Of a DNA stretch of 49,141 bases, positions 18,657-28,247 are shown one piece after another (the stretch's first letter is position 1; each line of letters starts with the position of its first letter). Made by a program: the position numbers and the translations under genes. The DNA comes from Clostridiales bacterium DTU069. Its GTDB lineage: Bacteria > Bacillota > Clostridia > DSM-8532. The stretch lies in NCBI GenBank assembly GCA_001512485.1, contig LFRV01000110.1, positions 1 through 49,141 on the forward strand, given 5' to 3'. The notes under the pieces are model-generated. The model was given only the letters and a program-made list of their open reading frames with translations, ran no database searches and was not told where the DNA came from.

Positions 18657-19742
18657 ATGGCGGAAGGTAAAACGAGGCATATGTTTGCGGGCGGAAATAC
18701 GGCGGAAGGCTTTTTTAGCTATTATGACCATATACTGCCCCAGGATAAGGCTGAAAGAATAATCATTCTTAAAGGCGGTCCCGGCGTCGGAAAATCGACG
18801 TTTATGAAAAAGATAGCGTCGCAGATGCTTAAAGAAGGGTTTGATGTCGAATACATGCATTGTTCAAGCGATCCGGACAGCCTTGACGGTGTTGTGTTCC
18901 CCCGGAAGAACACTGCGCTTGTCGATGGAACGGCTCCACATATTGTTGATCCAAAAAATCCCGGAGCGGTCGACGAAATAATTAATCTCGGCGAGTTCTG
19001 GGATAATGACGGCTTTGACAGGAACAGAGATAATATTCTAAATATAAACCGGAAAATAGGGATTACATTTCAGAGGGCATACAGGTATATAAGCGCGGTA
19101 TACGCGATTTACAAGGATAATGAAGCGCTTTACGGCATGGCTGTGCGAAGCGGAAAAGCAAATGTCGTAATCTCGCAGGTTATATCCGATATTTTCGAAG
19201 GGATTGATGTTTCGGAAGTTATAGGCAGACAGCGCCGGCTTTTTGCTTCGGCGATTACGCCTAAAGGTTTTGTGAGCCACCTTTCGTCACTGATTACCAC
19301 CGGTAGGATAATTAAATTGAAAGGTGAACCGGGAACGAGAACGGAACGGCTTCTTGAACGGGTAATTGCTGCGGCGTCGGAGCGGGGAATAGATACCGAA
19401 ACCTATTACTGCGCTTTAAACCCCCATAAAGTGGAACATGTTGTTATTCCTGAACTTGATATTTCTATAACTACAGTTAACCCGTCGCATATTGATGAAG
19501 ATATCAAAGGAGACGAGATAAATTTTAATGATTTTGTTGACGAATCGGTACTTGAACCATACCGCGACGATATCGAATTTAACCGGGAAGAGTATGGTCG
19601 GCTTCTTGAAAAAGCGGTGCAGGTGCTTAAACAGGCAAAAAAATACCATGATGATCTTGAAAACTATTATATCCCGAACATGAATTTCGACAGCGTTCAG
19701 AAATGCCAGGAAGCCGTGCTTGACAGTCTGCTCAGGTCTTGA
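18657..19742 (+). CDS. Duplicated P-loop ATPase of unknown function (PRK06851-like)
   Basis: Start ATG 18657 has GGAGG (18643-18647) at 9 nt; an in-frame ATG at 18639 would overlap it. The 361-residue protein consists of two related halves. The first has an intact Walker A GGPGVGKST (40-48) followed by VEYMHCSSDPDSLDGVVFP. The second has GEPGTRTERL (223-232) followed by TETYYCALNPHKVEHVVIP, which clearly repeats the first but has lost the P-loop lysine. I recognise this as the PRK06851-type ATPase family of Firmicutes, with no assigned function that I know of. It has no close operon partner; NAD synthetase follows after 112 nt. Confidence 0.78.
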   Translation: MAEGKTRHMFAGGNTAEGFFSYYDHILPQDKAERIIILKGGPGVGKSTFMKKIASQMLKEGFDVEYMHCSSDPDSLDGVVFPRKNTALVDGTAPHIVDPKNPGAVDEIINLGEFWDNDGFDRNRDNILNINRKIGITFQRAYRYISAVYAIYKDNEALYGMAVRSGKANVVISQVISDIFEGIDVSEVIGRQRRLFASAITPKGFVSHLSSLITTGRIIKLKGEPGTRTERLLERVIAAASERGIDTETYYCALNPHKVEHVVIPELDISITTVNPSHIDEDIKGDEINFNDFVDESVLEPYRDDIEFNREEYGRLLEKAVQVLKQAKKYHDDLENYYIPNMNFDSVQKCQEAVLDSLLRS

Positions 19743-19854
19743 ACATTATCCGTACGGGTCCTGCTTCACAACAAAATAAAATTAATATGAACTTTTTCAG
19801 GTAGTGTGGTAAAATATTGATAAAATTAGTTAACCGGAAGGTTTGGTGAACGAT

Positions 19855-21777
19855 ATGCCGAAATACGGGTTTGTTCGTGTTGCAGCCGCTGTTCCCGAAA
19901 TGAAGGTTGCGGATTGCGTTTTTAATACCGCGAAAATACTTGAGCTTATGGCGGAAGCTGCAAATAAACAGTGCTATATTACCGTATTTCCGGAGCTTTG
20001 CATAACCGGTTACACATGCGGTGATTTATTCCGGCAGTCGGTTTTACTGGATTCTGCTCTTGATTCGTTGCATGAATTAACTGAAGCTTCACGCAAGTGG
20101 GATAATGTATTTATTGTCGGTTTGCCTTTATTAATAAAAAACCGTCTTTATAACTGTGCAGCGGTAATTCAAAAAGGTCAAATAAAGGGAATTGTCCCGA
20201 AATCCTGCATTCCCAACAACAATGAGTTTTACGAGAAACGGTGGTTCAGGGAAGGCGGAGATTTGGACACTGATTGTGTTAGTATTTTCGGTGAGAACAT
20301 ACCCTGCGGCGTGGATTTGATTTTTCATGACGCCGAATATCCACAGTTATGTTTTGCCGTTGAAATATGCGAGGATATGTGGATACCTGTTCCACCGTCA
20401 AGCAAAAAGGCTTTGGACGGTGCATTGATTATATGCAACCTGTCAGCAAGCAACGAACTGGTCGGCAAGCATGAATATCGTGAAATGCTTGTTAAAAGCC
20501 AATCAGGCAGGTGTATTGCAGGGTATTTGTATTCATCATCCGGCGTGGGAGAGTCAACAACCGACCTGGTCTTCGGCGGGCACGCGATAATAGCCGAGAA
20601 TGGAATCGTGCTTGCGCAGAGCGAGCGTTTCCGTATGGAATCACAGCTTGTTGTCTCTGAAATTGATATTCAAAGACTCGTTCATGACAGGATGAATAAA
20701 TCCACATTTATGCCTTCCGACGCAGATAACCGTGTTGTAACACTTGAACCATGGAAACATGATATTGAAACGCTGAATCGTGAAATTGAAAAACATCCGT
20801 TTGTTCCTTCCAATCCCAAAACGTGTGACGAAAGATGCGCGGAGATTTTTAAAATACAGTCGGCGGGTCTTATAAAAAGAATTAAACACACAGGGATAAA
20901 AAAGGCGGTAATAGGAATATCGGGGGGGCTTGACTCGACATTGGCATTTCTGGTTACAATGCGGGCATTCGACCAGCTTCAACTGCCAAGGGAAAATATA
21001 ATAGCGGTAACAATGCCGGGCTTTGGAACAACGGACCAAACCTACCGAAATGCTGTCGAGCTTATTAATATTATTGGTGCCGACTATCGTGAAATCAGCA
21101 TTAAGGATGCATGTATCAATCATTTGCGTGATATCGGGCACGATCCGTCGGAGCATGACTCAACGTATGAGAACGCACAGGCGAGAGAACGCACCCAGAT
21201 ACTTATGGATCTTGCAAACAAGGAAAACGGCCTTGTAATAGGCACGGGTGATTTGTCAGAACTGGCTCTCGGCTGGTGCACATACAATGGGGATCATATG
21301 TCTATGTATTCCGTCAACTACAGCATACCGAAAACGCTGGTAAAACATCTTGTCAGATGGGTTTCAAATAATACGGGGAATAACGATATGGTCGGCATTC
21401 TGCGGCGGATTCTGGATATGCCTGTTACGCCGGAGCTTCTTCCCGCAGAAAACGGAGAAATTGTCCAAAAAACCGAAGATATAATAGGCCCATATGAACT
21501 GCATGATTTTTTCATATATCATATGATAAGATACGGGGCTGATCCGGATAAAATATTGTTCCTTGCCAAAAGTGCGTTTCATGGTGAATATGATGAGAAA
21601 CAGATATTAAGCGTGCTCAAGATATTTTATAAACGGTTTTTCTCGCAGCAATTCAAGCGCTCCTGCATGCCCGACGGCCCGAAAGTCGGAACGATAAGCC
21701 TGTCACCTCGGGGCGACTGGCGCATGCCCAGCGATGCGAGCGCACAAATCTGGCTTAAATGGGCAGAGAACACCTGA
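19855..21777 (+). CDS. nadE: Glutamine-dependent NAD+ synthetase
   Basis: This enzyme makes NAD+ from deamido-NAD+ with ATP, taking ammonia from glutamine. The 640-residue product is the large two-domain form. The N-terminal nitrilase-fold glutaminase has the triad E47 (FPELC), K116 (PKSC) and C172 (EICEDMW). The C-terminal synthetase has the ATP-binding P-loop SGGLDST (356-362) and GTGDLSELALGW. ATG 19855 is preferred since the protein then starts at the family's usual position; TTG 19843 and GTG 19846 are possible but sit too close to GGAAGG (19836-19841). It is a single gene, convergent with the YggT-like gene. Confidence 0.95.
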   Translation: MPKYGFVRVAAAVPEMKVADCVFNTAKILELMAEAANKQCYITVFPELCITGYTCGDLFRQSVLLDSALDSLHELTEASRKWDNVFIVGLPLLIKNRLYNCAAVIQKGQIKGIVPKSCIPNNNEFYEKRWFREGGDLDTDCVSIFGENIPCGVDLIFHDAEYPQLCFAVEICEDMWIPVPPSSKKALDGALIICNLSASNELVGKHEYREMLVKSQSGRCIAGYLYSSSGVGESTTDLVFGGHAIIAENGIVLAQSERFRMESQLVVSEIDIQRLVHDRMNKSTFMPSDADNRVVTLEPWKHDIETLNREIEKHPFVPSNPKTCDERCAEIFKIQSAGLIKRIKHTGIKKAVIGISGGLDSTLAFLVTMRAFDQLQLPRENIIAVTMPGFGTTDQTYRNAVELINIIGADYREISIKDACINHLRDIGHDPSEHDSTYENAQARERTQILMDLANKENGLVIGTGDLSELALGWCTYNGDHMSMYSVNYSIPKTLVKHLVRWVSNNTGNNDMVGILRRILDMPVTPELLPAENGEIVQKTEDIIGPYELHDFFIYHMIRYGADPDKILFLAKSAFHGEYDEKQILSVLKIFYKRFFSQQFKRSCMPDGPKVGTISLSPRGDWRMPSDASAQIWLKWAENT

Positions 21778-21887
21778 AATATGAATAAAAGGAGACAGGA
21801 TCGGGCTTATTGCGTATTTGGTATTGGGTTATAATAGTAAACAAAAATGGGAAGAAAAACGTAAAAGGGGATATCTTGCTGAAGATT

Positions 21888-22292
21888 TCAAGAGCCGTTT
21901 CTTGAAACCTTTATCCACAAAAGCCTTATGATTCCCCAGGCCGCGAGTGCATATATCGCCATTGCGATTATCGTGGCCGGTTCAAAAACCGAGCTTGTTA
22001 CAAGCCCTGTTGACCTTACAGGGTTAAATATGCCCGAAAACGGCATTGTGAGAATGTTTGTAATGGAATAAATGAATACAGTGAACCCGCTAGCAGTATT
22101 TGCTCCGAGCAGTTTAAAGATAAAACGAAGCAAAAGCAGTACTTCTATTACCGACAGTATATACCAGATTGTGTTTTTGCTTTTTACGTACCATATCGGT
22201 AACTGCGGTTTTACCGCTGTTTCTCCCGGATATATTTTGTTTATCTCAAACTCATTGTATTTGTTTTTATTGCTTGATTCCCGGTGATCCAT
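21888..22292 (-). CDS. YggT-like integral membrane protein
   Basis: ATG 22292 on the minus strand is preceded by AGGAG at 6 nt; an upstream in-frame ATG (22358) has no such site. The 134-residue product has a polar N-terminus of about 40 residues, then hydrophobic segments (about 44-66 and 105-128) around a YggT-like stretch: LRFIFKLLGAN, then ITNILTMPFSGIFNPVR. YggT-family proteins are small membrane proteins of unclear function, sometimes linked to cell division or osmotic stress. Only part of the family pattern is visible, so the assignment is moderate. Convergent with nadE with 110 nt between them and no obvious terminator. Confidence 0.65.
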   Translation of the reverse strand: MDHRESSNKNKYNEFEINKIYPGETAVKPQLPIWYVKSKNTIWYILSVIEVLLLLRFIFKLLGANTASGFTVFIYSITNILTMPFSGIFNPVRSTGLVTSSVFEPATIIAMAIYALAAWGIIRLLWIKVSRNGS

Positions 22293-22663
22293 GCCAGTCT
22301 CCTCACTTTTAAAATATTTGTCGAGCGAATTTTTACACATCAAATTTATTATTATCAAAAAATATCTTCGTTATCCGTTAAGCGAAAAAAACACGATTCA
22401 TAAAGCGAATAGTTTAACATAACGATGTTTAATTATCTGATGCATATAATATCTATTAATAAAACCGGACGGCAGGTCATGGTCTGTTATTTCATTAAAA
22501 TCGTGCGTTTAAATTAGTAAGCTATTTTTCCTAATTATTAAAAGACTAAAAGAATAAAAAAAGGTTAATACACAAATATCATAAATAAACAAATATAGAG
22601 TATTAATTAATAATATGAATTCAGTTTTTGCAATTTATAAAATAAAAAGCTGCAAAAAAAATA
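22293..22663. other. AT-rich intergenic stretch with no identified gene
   Basis: Very AT-rich non-coding DNA upstream of both the YggT-like gene (minus) and the citrate synthase locus (plus). I see no RNA gene, repeat or credible reading frame here. Confidence 0.5.
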
Positions 22664-22695
22664 TTGACTATTATTGTATAATTGTATACAATAGT
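22664..22695 (+). promoter_or_regulatory. Promoter with overlapping GntR-type operator, citrate synthase locus
   Basis: TTGACT (22664-22669), a 17-nt spacer and TACAAT (22687-22692) form a strong promoter. Two overlapping dyads cover the spacer and -10 box: ATTGTATA-ATTG-TATACAAT (22673-22692) and the perfect palindrome ATTGTATACAAT (22681-22692). TTGTATACAA-type palindromes are typical operators of FadR/FCD-family GntR repressors, and a GntR remnant lies 110 nt downstream. Repressor binding here would block RNA polymerase directly. Confidence 0.65.
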
Positions 22696-22801
22696 AAAAA
22701 CTTATTTTTACCGAAGGAAGCTATCCTGTCAAAAGCCTTGATGTTAATGGATTTCATGCACGCGAATATAAGGTTAATAAAAATATTGCGGAGACACAAA
22801 A

Positions 22802-22933
22802 ATGCGAAACGATAAACCGGATGAAGTTGGAACAAGACAGTCGCTTCATGGCAAAATTTTCGAAAAACTCGAAAGCAGTATTCTGGGCGGCGGATACAAG
22901 TGCGGCGATATGCTTAAAAATACATATATTTAG
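22802..22933 (+). pseudogene. N-terminal remnant of a GntR-family regulator
   Basis: This 43-codon frame starts at an ATG with GCGGAGA upstream and ends at TAG. Its sequence HGKIFEKLESSILGGGYKCGDML matches the first helix of the GntR winged-helix domain in FadR/FCD regulators (pattern: IYEQLREAILSGxYKPGDxL), here at residues 16-38. It stops right before the recognition helices would begin, and only 36 nt remain before citrate synthase. So the DNA-recognition part and the whole effector domain are missing. It looks like a regulator gene lost by deletion, although a short leader peptide cannot be ruled out. Confidence 0.6.
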
Positions 22934-22969
22934 TTTAGACTGTGCTGATTCTTAAGAGGGAGGATATAT

Positions 22970-24343
22970 ATGAAACATGAATTTACACTTGAAGAGTTGG
23001 ATCAATATTACGAAAGGTCGGCGGAAAGAATTGACATCGACAGCTACTACAGCCCTGATTTGTTTGCCAAGCACAATGTTAAACGCGGTCTCAGAAATGA
23101 AGATGGAACAGGTGTTGTTGTCGGTTTAACGGAGATAGGCGATGTGCATTCATATGTGATTGTCGATGGCAAAAAAATCCCGCAGCATGGGCGGCTTATT
23201 TATAGAGGGATAGATGTATACGATCTTGTGGACACATGTTTAGAGGAAAATCGTTTCGGTTTTGAAGAATGCGCGTATTTGCTCCTGTTTGGGGAACTGC
23301 CGAACTGGGAACAGCTTAATGAATTTAATGCGGTCCTGGCATATAACAGGTGCCTGCCGGAAGGATTTGTGCGCGATATAATTATGAAGGCGCCAAGCGT
23401 AAATATTATGAATAAGCTTGCTTATTCAATCCTTGCCGCTTATTCTTATGATAAAAACCCGGAGGATACAAGCGTAAAAAATCTTTTCAGGCAAAGCATG
23501 GAAATAATCTCCCGGTTTCCGCTGATGGCTGCTTACAGCTACCAGGCGAAATCGCATTACCATCTCGGCAACAGCCTATTTATACATAAACCCCAAACCC
23601 ATCTGAGTACGGCAGAGAATATATTGTACCTAAGCCGGCCTGACTGCGCATATACTCCGCTTGAAGCGACGACTCTGGATACTGCACTGATCCTGCACGC
23701 TGAACACGGCGGTGGGAACAATTCTACGTTTACAAGCCATGTTGTGGCTTCAACCGGAACTGACATTTATTCATGCATTGCGGCGGCATTGTGCTCGTTG
23801 AAAGGACCGAAACATGGCGGAGCAAATCTGAAGGTTATGGAAATGATGGATGAAATAAAACACAGCGTGAAAAACTGGAGCAGTGAAAGTGAAATTCGCG
23901 ATTATCTTGCAAAGATAATGAGAAAAGAGGCCTATGACCGTTCAGGGCTGATATACGGTATCGGGCATGCCGTTTATACGCTTTCAGACCCAAGATGTGT
24001 ACTGCTGAAAAAGAAAGCGAAGAAATTGGCGGCCGAAAAAGGCAGGATGGAAGAATATGAGCTTTATGAAAAAGTTGAACGTCTTGGAATTGAAGTATTC
24101 AAAGAAATAAAAAAATCCGATAAAGCCATGTGCGCGAATGTGGATTTTTATTCCGGTTTCGTCTATAATATGCTTAACATTCCGGTTGATTTATATACCC
24201 CAATTTTCGCAACCGCGCGGGTGGTTGGTCTTTGTGCGCATATAATAGAAGAAGTTATTAACGGTGGGCGAATTATAAGGCCGGCATACCAGAATGTTAA
24301 AGAATTAGCGGAGTATGTTCCGATAGATCAAAGAAAACAATGA
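22970..24343 (+). CDS. gltA: Citrate synthase
   Basis: Condenses oxaloacetate and acetyl-CoA to citrate. The 457-residue product is of the longer clostridial subtype. Catalytic regions are visible: LHAEHGGGNNSTF (first His), GIGHAVYTLSDPR (second His) and NVDFYSGFVY (Asp). The second motif has Ala where many enzymes have Arg (GHRVY), which I recall as normal in this Firmicute subgroup. GGGAGG lies 8 nt before the ATG. A factor-independent terminator follows at 24361-24399, so the gene is transcribed alone or with the GntR remnant; aconitase and isocitrate dehydrogenase are not adjacent. A 2-methylcitrate synthase activity is possible but has no support from neighbours. Confidence 0.92.
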   Translation: MKHEFTLEELDQYYERSAERIDIDSYYSPDLFAKHNVKRGLRNEDGTGVVVGLTEIGDVHSYVIVDGKKIPQHGRLIYRGIDVYDLVDTCLEENRFGFEECAYLLLFGELPNWEQLNEFNAVLAYNRCLPEGFVRDIIMKAPSVNIMNKLAYSILAAYSYDKNPEDTSVKNLFRQSMEIISRFPLMAAYSYQAKSHYHLGNSLFIHKPQTHLSTAENILYLSRPDCAYTPLEATTLDTALILHAEHGGGNNSTFTSHVVASTGTDIYSCIAAALCSLKGPKHGGANLKVMEMMDEIKHSVKNWSSESEIRDYLAKIMRKEAYDRSGLIYGIGHAVYTLSDPRCVLLKKKAKKLAAEKGRMEEYELYEKVERLGIEVFKEIKKSDKAMCANVDFYSGFVYNMLNIPVDLYTPIFATARVVGLCAHIIEEVINGGRIIRPAYQNVKELAEYVPIDQRKQ

Positions 24344-24360
24344 AATTTCGATCATCCCAA

Positions 24361-24399
24361 AAAAACGGGCAGCTATGAATAAACGCTGCCCGGTTTTTT
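24361..24399 (+). terminator. Rho-independent terminator after citrate synthase
   Basis: AAAAACGGGCAGC (24361-24373) pairs with GCTGCCCGGTTTTT (24385-24398) around an 11-nt loop, followed by a T run. It separates citrate synthase from smc. Confidence 0.9.
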
Positions 24400-24495
24400 G
24401 CGGTTGTTTATATGGAATTAAAACGTGTTTTAAAATTATTGTGCCCTGAATAGTAACGAAAACTCATGGCAAGTGCCGATTAATCGCGGTGTATA

Positions 24496-24523
24496 TTGAT
24501 TTACCCGTTTTTTATGGTAAAAT
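24496..24523 (+). promoter_or_regulatory. Probable smc promoter
   Basis: TTGATT (24496-24501), 16-nt spacer and TAAAAT (24518-24523), about 40 nt before the smc start. It follows the citrate synthase terminator, so smc-ftsY should form an independent transcript. Confidence 0.5.
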
Positions 24524-24560
24524 AGGTTTATTATAGATATAAGTTTTCGGGGTGGGCAGA

Positions 24561-27500
24561 TTGTTTTTAAAATGTATTGAGATACAGGGCTTCAAATCTT
24601 TCGCGGATAAAATAAATCTTCATTTCGAAAAGGGCATTACATCAGTTGTTGGCCCTAACGGAAGCGGAAAAAGTAATATTTCAGACGCAGTCAGATGGGT
24701 TCTTGGGGAGCAGAGCGCAAAATCTCTGCGCGGCAACAGGATGGAGGATGTCATCTTTGCAGGAACGCAGCACAGGAAGCCTGTCGGATTTGCTTACGTT
24801 TCACTGACGCTCGACAATTCGGATAGAGCAATACCTCTGGATTATTCTGATATTACCATATCCCGCAGAGTATATCGTTCAGGAGAGAGTGAATATTATA
24901 TTAATAAAACGTTGTGCCGGATGAGGGATATCCATGAACTGTTTATGAATACCGGAATAGGCAAAGAAGGGTATTCTATAATCGGACAGGGAAGGATTGA
25001 CGAAATTTTGAGCACGCGCTCCGAAGACAGGCGCGCTATTTTTGAAGAAGCTGCTGGTATTATGAAATATAAGGCAAGGAAAAAAGAAGCTCTGCATAAA
25101 CTCGAAAATACAAAGCAAAACCTCCTTAGGATTGACGATATCATTATTGAGTTGGAATCCCAGTTGGAGCCTCTTAAAGATCAGGCGGAAAAAGCCAGGA
25201 AATACCTTGCTCTAAGCGGCGAACTGAAAGAATTGGAAGTGTCGCTATACATCGACAGCATAGAAAAGAACCAGGCTAAAATTAAGGATATGGAAGACCT
25301 GTTCACAAAAATCCGGCAGGACATTCAGAACGAAAACGATCGCATTGAGAAAAAGAAACAGGAAAACCGTGAAAGAGCCGAGCGGTTGGAAAAGCTGAAG
25401 AATGACCTTGAAGTTATCCGTAATGAGTTGTTTGAAATTGACAGGGAAACAGGCCGGTACGAAAACCGCATTCAAATTAACGTAGAAAAGATTAAAAGCC
25501 TTGAATCGGGCAATATTGCGGCAGATCAGGATATTGAAGGCACAAAATCCAGGATCGAAGCTATTAACAGGGACATTGAAAAAAGGAACAAAAGGCTTGA
25601 AAATCTGGAGCGCGAACATGAAAATTATTCCAACCTGCTTGCCCAGGCGGAGAAAAAGCTTGGCGAAATCATTGCGCGCCTTAATGAAAAAGAACGCGAA
25701 ATTGAATTAATGAAGCAGGAAGTAATGGATAAGCTTGACGATTTGTCCGAATCGAGGACAAGGCTTAACAGCCTGAAAAATGAGAAAAAGGCTTTGAAAG
25801 AAAGGCAGCGTAAAGTAAGCGATGAGATTAGGAAAATAATGCTCGAACGAGATCAGGAAACCCTTCGTCTCGAAGAAGCGATGAATGACTTGCGAAAAGC
25901 AAAGGGATTACTCTCAAAGCAGAAAGAAGATTTAAACGAAAAGGAACAAATCTTCGAGCAGGGAAAAACCGAGATCGAGCATATTAGAGAAGAACAGAAT
26001 AAATTATTGCAGGAACTTCAGAGCGCAAAATCACGCCGGAAAGTCTTAACCGATATGGAAAACAGCCTGGAAGGTTACCAGCACAGTGTAAGAGCGATAC
26101 TTAAAGCATGCAGCGAAAACGGTGACTTCGGCGGCGGTGTTTACGGCGCGCTGGCCCAATTGATAAGTGTAAAAGAGCATTATGAAACGGCTATTGAGGT
26201 TTCGTTAGGCACAGCGCTGCAGAACATTGTAGTTAGGGATGAGTTGACAGCGAAAGCGTTAATCGAGTTCCTGAAGGCTAAAAATATCGGAAGGGCTACA
26301 TTTCTGCCTGTTTCAGCCGTTAAACCGCGTATACTCGATCAGAATATAATAAATCAGCTTAAGCAGGAAAAAGGTTTTTTAGGTCTTGCGTCGGACATGA
26401 TTCAATGCAGGAAGACATTCAGGGATATTATTCTTAATCTTCTCGGCAGAACGGTTGTTGTTAACGATATCGACGATGGTATAGCGATATCCAGGAAATA
26501 TGGATACAGTTTCCGTGTTGTTACATTGGACGGGGAAATATTAAACCCCGGAGGTTCGATAACAGGAGGCAGCAGACCCTCAAAAACGTCAAGCCTTTTA
26601 AGCCGGAGCCGCTTAATCAGGGAACTGGAAAAAAGAGTTGAAGCATTGTCAAGACGAAGTAAACAGCTTGAGGCCGATTGTGCCGAAAAGGCGTCGCAAC
26701 TCGTTGAAATGGAGGAAAATATAAGCCGGCTTCGCAAAAATTACCAGGATCAGGAATTAATTGTTTTAAAACAGGAACAGTTTGTTTCAAGCATAAAAGA
26801 GAGTATCGGGAATATGGCTGCAAGGCAGGATATGCTCAAGGTTGAATACAATGAGCTTGAAAAAAACATTAAATCCTTGGAAGAGGATATAAAAGAAGAG
26901 GAAAAAAGGCTTTCGTCAATTGAAGAGAGCATAGAACTGCTGAGAAAAACCATTGAAGAAAACCAGTTGAAGAACAAGGAAGAGCAGGCAAGCCGCGACG
27001 CGGTTCACATGGATATAAACGATTATAAGGTATCGGTAAATTCGATAATTGAAAGCATAAACTACACAAAAGAAACGATAGAGCGATTGGATGAAGAAAA
27101 GAAACTTCTTGCCGAAAACATTCAAAAAAGGCTTGAGGCCCAGGTGAAAAACAATGAAAGAATAGAAGCGTTAAAATCCGAAATTGTCGGCATAAAACAG
27201 AAGATCCAGGGATATCAGGAGATGAAAACCGGAAAAAGCCTTAAGTTTGAGGCATTGCAGGATGAGGTTGCCGTCCTTGAAGAAGATGTATCGCAAATGG
27301 TGGATACTTTGTCGTCGCACAACGAAACAATACGAGCGCTTCAGGAAGAGTTCGGGAAACTGGAGGTCAGGCAGACAAAATTTCAAACCGAACTTGAGGC
27401 CATTCAAAACCGTTTATGGGACGAGTATGAGTTAACCTATCAAACTGCGGGAGAATACAGAAAAGAAATACAAAGCGTCAGGAAGACGCAGGAGAGGATA

Positions 27501-28145
27501 AATGAGTTGAAAGCGGCAATACGGGAGCTTGGTCCTGTAAACGTATCGGCGATAGATGATTACAGCAAGACAATGGAGCGCTACCGTTTTTTAACTGCCC
27601 AGAAAGACGACCTTATAAAATCGGAAGAGAACCTGAACCGTGTTATCCAGGAAATGACGTCGATTATGAAAAAGCAGTTTGTTGAAGAGTTTCAAAAGAT
27701 CAACTATAATTTTAACGTAGTTTTCAGGGAACTTTTTGATGGAGGCAGGGCAGAGGTAGTTCTTGAAAATCCCGATGATGTTCTTGAAAGCGAGATAGAA
27801 ATTATAGCACAGCCGCCGGGGAAGAAACTGCAGAACATGCTTCTTCTTTCCGGGGGCGAAAGAGCACTTACAGCTATAGCCTTGCTGTTTGCGATATTAA
27901 AAATGCGCCCGGTCCCATTCTGTATTCTTGATGAAATAGAATCAGCTTTGGATGACGCGAACGTTTACAAGTTTGCCGAGTATATCAGAAAATTTACCGA
28001 TAATACGCAGTTTATTGTTATTACGCACAGAAAAGGGACAATGGAATACTCCGACGCATTGTACGGCGTTACAATGCAGGAATATGGGGTTTCATCCGTT
28101 GTTTCGCTGAAACTTGACGATATGAAAAAAGCCGTAACAGGATAG
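24561..28145 (+). CDS. smc: Chromosome partition protein SMC
   Basis: SMC forms the condensin ring that organises and segregates the chromosome with ScpA and ScpB. With TTG 24561 as start the protein is 1194 residues and begins MFLKCIEIQGFKSFADK, the normal family N-terminus; GTG 24552 is too close to GGGGTGGG to be the better choice. Walker A is GPNGSGKS (31-38). Two long coiled coils flank the hinge (about 525-680, with YGALAQLI and ITGGSRP). The C-terminal head has signature LSGGE (1096-1100) and Walker B CILDEIESALDD. ftsY follows after 102 nt. In related Clostridia smc usually follows rnc; here it lies about 16 kb before rnc on the same strand. Confidence 0.96.
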   Translation: MFLKCIEIQGFKSFADKINLHFEKGITSVVGPNGSGKSNISDAVRWVLGEQSAKSLRGNRMEDVIFAGTQHRKPVGFAYVSLTLDNSDRAIPLDYSDITISRRVYRSGESEYYINKTLCRMRDIHELFMNTGIGKEGYSIIGQGRIDEILSTRSEDRRAIFEEAAGIMKYKARKKEALHKLENTKQNLLRIDDIIIELESQLEPLKDQAEKARKYLALSGELKELEVSLYIDSIEKNQAKIKDMEDLFTKIRQDIQNENDRIEKKKQENRERAERLEKLKNDLEVIRNELFEIDRETGRYENRIQINVEKIKSLESGNIAADQDIEGTKSRIEAINRDIEKRNKRLENLEREHENYSNLLAQAEKKLGEIIARLNEKEREIELMKQEVMDKLDDLSESRTRLNSLKNEKKALKERQRKVSDEIRKIMLERDQETLRLEEAMNDLRKAKGLLSKQKEDLNEKEQIFEQGKTEIEHIREEQNKLLQELQSAKSRRKVLTDMENSLEGYQHSVRAILKACSENGDFGGGVYGALAQLISVKEHYETAIEVSLGTALQNIVVRDELTAKALIEFLKAKNIGRATFLPVSAVKPRILDQNIINQLKQEKGFLGLASDMIQCRKTFRDIILNLLGRTVVVNDIDDGIAISRKYGYSFRVVTLDGEILNPGGSITGGSRPSKTSSLLSRSRLIRELEKRVEALSRRSKQLEADCAEKASQLVEMEENISRLRKNYQDQELIVLKQEQFVSSIKESIGNMAARQDMLKVEYNELEKNIKSLEEDIKEEEKRLSSIEESIELLRKTIEENQLKNKEEQASRDAVHMDINDYKVSVNSIIESINYTKETIERLDEEKKLLAENIQKRLEAQVKNNERIEALKSEIVGIKQKIQGYQEMKTGKSLKFEALQDEVAVLEEDVSQMVDTLSSHNETIRALQEEFGKLEVRQTKFQTELEAIQNRLWDEYELTYQTAGEYRKEIQSVRKTQERINELKAAIRELGPVNVSAIDDYSKTMERYRFLTAQKDDLIKSEENLNRVIQEMTSIMKKQFVEEFQKINYNFNVVFRELFDGGRAEVVLENPDDVLESEIEIIAQPPGKKLQNMLLLSGGERALTAIALLFAILKMRPVPFCILDEIESALDDANVYKFAEYIRKFTDNTQFIVITHRKGTMEYSDALYGVTMQEYGVSSVVSLKLDDMKKAVTG

Positions 28146-28247
28146 TATCAATAAATAACAGCGCCCGGATTTACTTCTTCGGGGATCAATAAATCCCTTT
28201 CGTAATATAGACTGTAGAGCAAAACTAAAAACGGAGGAATAATACTA

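Noticed and set aside
22615..22815. 66-codon frame before the GntR remnant
   Set aside because: It runs through the promoter and operator; the part after the start site resembles no family convincingly.
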